Shown piece by piece: positions 5,172-5,302 of a stretch of DNA of 5,302 bases. A program made the position numbers and the translations under genes. The notes under the pieces were generated by a model. It worked only from the letters and a program-made list of their open reading frames with translations. It made no database searches and was not told the origin of the DNA. Origin of the DNA: Oligoflexus sp. (lineage in GTDB: Bacteria; Bdellovibrionota_B; Oligoflexia; Oligoflexales; Oligoflexaceae); NCBI GenBank assembly GCA_030151925.1, contig JASLCY010000357.1, positions 1 through 5,302 of the forward strand, given 5' to 3'. Each line of letters opens with the position of its first letter. Position 1 is the stretch's first letter.

Positions 5172-5302
5172 GGATGACTCCTCATGCTGGGGAAAGAGCG
5201 AGGTTCCGAGATGAAACTGCGCTCCAGCGAAGTTTCGAGGATTTGAAGGCGGGGAGCCAGGGACATCTTGTTGAGGGAAGGGAGCGCTCCGAGGTAGGAT
5301 AC
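5168..5302 (-). CDS. C-terminal end of an unidentified upstream gene (partial)
   Basis: One minus-strand frame is open from the right edge and ends in TGA at 5170-5168, overlapping the pilin ATG as ATGA, the classic coupled-operon junction. It would encode the last 44 residues of a protein (VSYLGALPSLNKMSLAPRLQ at the start of the visible part), with third-position GC of about 66%. The visible tail is not recognisable as a family. The other two minus frames are also open across this short stretch, so the coding frame rests on the ATGA overlap and on better codon composition. A non-coding leader for the pilin operon is the alternative. Confidence 0.5.
   Translation of the reverse strand, partial: VSYLGALPSLNKMSLAPRLQILETSLERSFISEPRSFPSMRSHP
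5177..5183 (-). promoter_or_regulatory. Shine-Dalgarno of the prepilin gene
   Basis: GAGGAGT on the minus strand, five bases before the ATG at 5171. It fixes the prepilin start, because the same frame is open further upstream to the window edge without a recognisable prepilin leader. Confidence 0.8.

Noticed and set aside
4698..5177. A 159-codon plus-strand open frame.
   Set aside because: It is antisense to the prepilin and its neighbour, both of which have ribosome binding sites and secretion-type features. The plus-strand product has no signal, domain or sensible composition.
5281..5290. GGAGCGCTCC, a perfect 10-bp palindrome, as an operator.
   Set aside because: It is a single short GC-rich palindrome within a probable coding frame, with no second copy or promoter nearby, and could easily be chance.

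Overview
The window is a gene-dense bacterial segment with fairly high GC (about 58-60% by eye). Every gene I can support lies on the minus strand, so the region reads from right to left. The FabI sequence, the Flp-type prepilin and the GC-rich codon use suggest a Gram-negative, delta-proteobacteria-like or Bdellovibrionota-like organism. This placement comes from remembered family resemblance, not from a search, and is tentative.

Right block (5302 to 3489). The probable tail of an unidentified gene overlaps, in an ATGA arrangement, the start of a 64-residue Flp/TadE-type (class IVb) prepilin. Seven bases later comes a 112-residue exported or membrane-anchored protein with a TadE-like C-terminal half. 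Ten bases after that is a 100-residue DUF503/YlxP-like protein, and ten bases further is fabI, the NADH-dependent enoyl-ACP reductase of fatty acid synthesis. The spacings (-4, 7, 10 and 10 bases) indicate one operon that mixes surface-pilin genes with a core lipid-synthesis gene.

Middle gap (3488 to 3327). This 162-base gap has no gene but is dense in structure. It holds an 11-bp inverted repeat around an inner 6-bp hairpin with a GAAA/TTTC loop, a second hairpin beside it, and a third stem that cannot coexist with the first and is followed on the minus strand by CTTTTTC. I read it as the probable end of the fabI operon. A good sigma70-like promoter (TTGCCA, 17 bases, TAAAAA) for the next operon overlaps the terminator arm.

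Left block (3326 to 1). Two ABC exporter half-transporters overlap by 14 bases; the second runs off the left edge. Their nucleotide-binding motifs are complementary. The first has a perfect LSGGQ signature but Asp in place of the catalytic Glu. The second has the catalytic Glu but a degenerate LSMGE signature. This is the pattern of an asymmetric heterodimeric exporter of the MdlA/MdlB, LmrCD or TM287/288 kind. Its substrate cannot be told from sequence.

I saw no tRNA, rRNA, CRISPR array, insertion sequence or broken gene. The most distinctive signals are the competing hairpins between the operons and the pilin-like genes coupled to fabI. Neither proves a new system.
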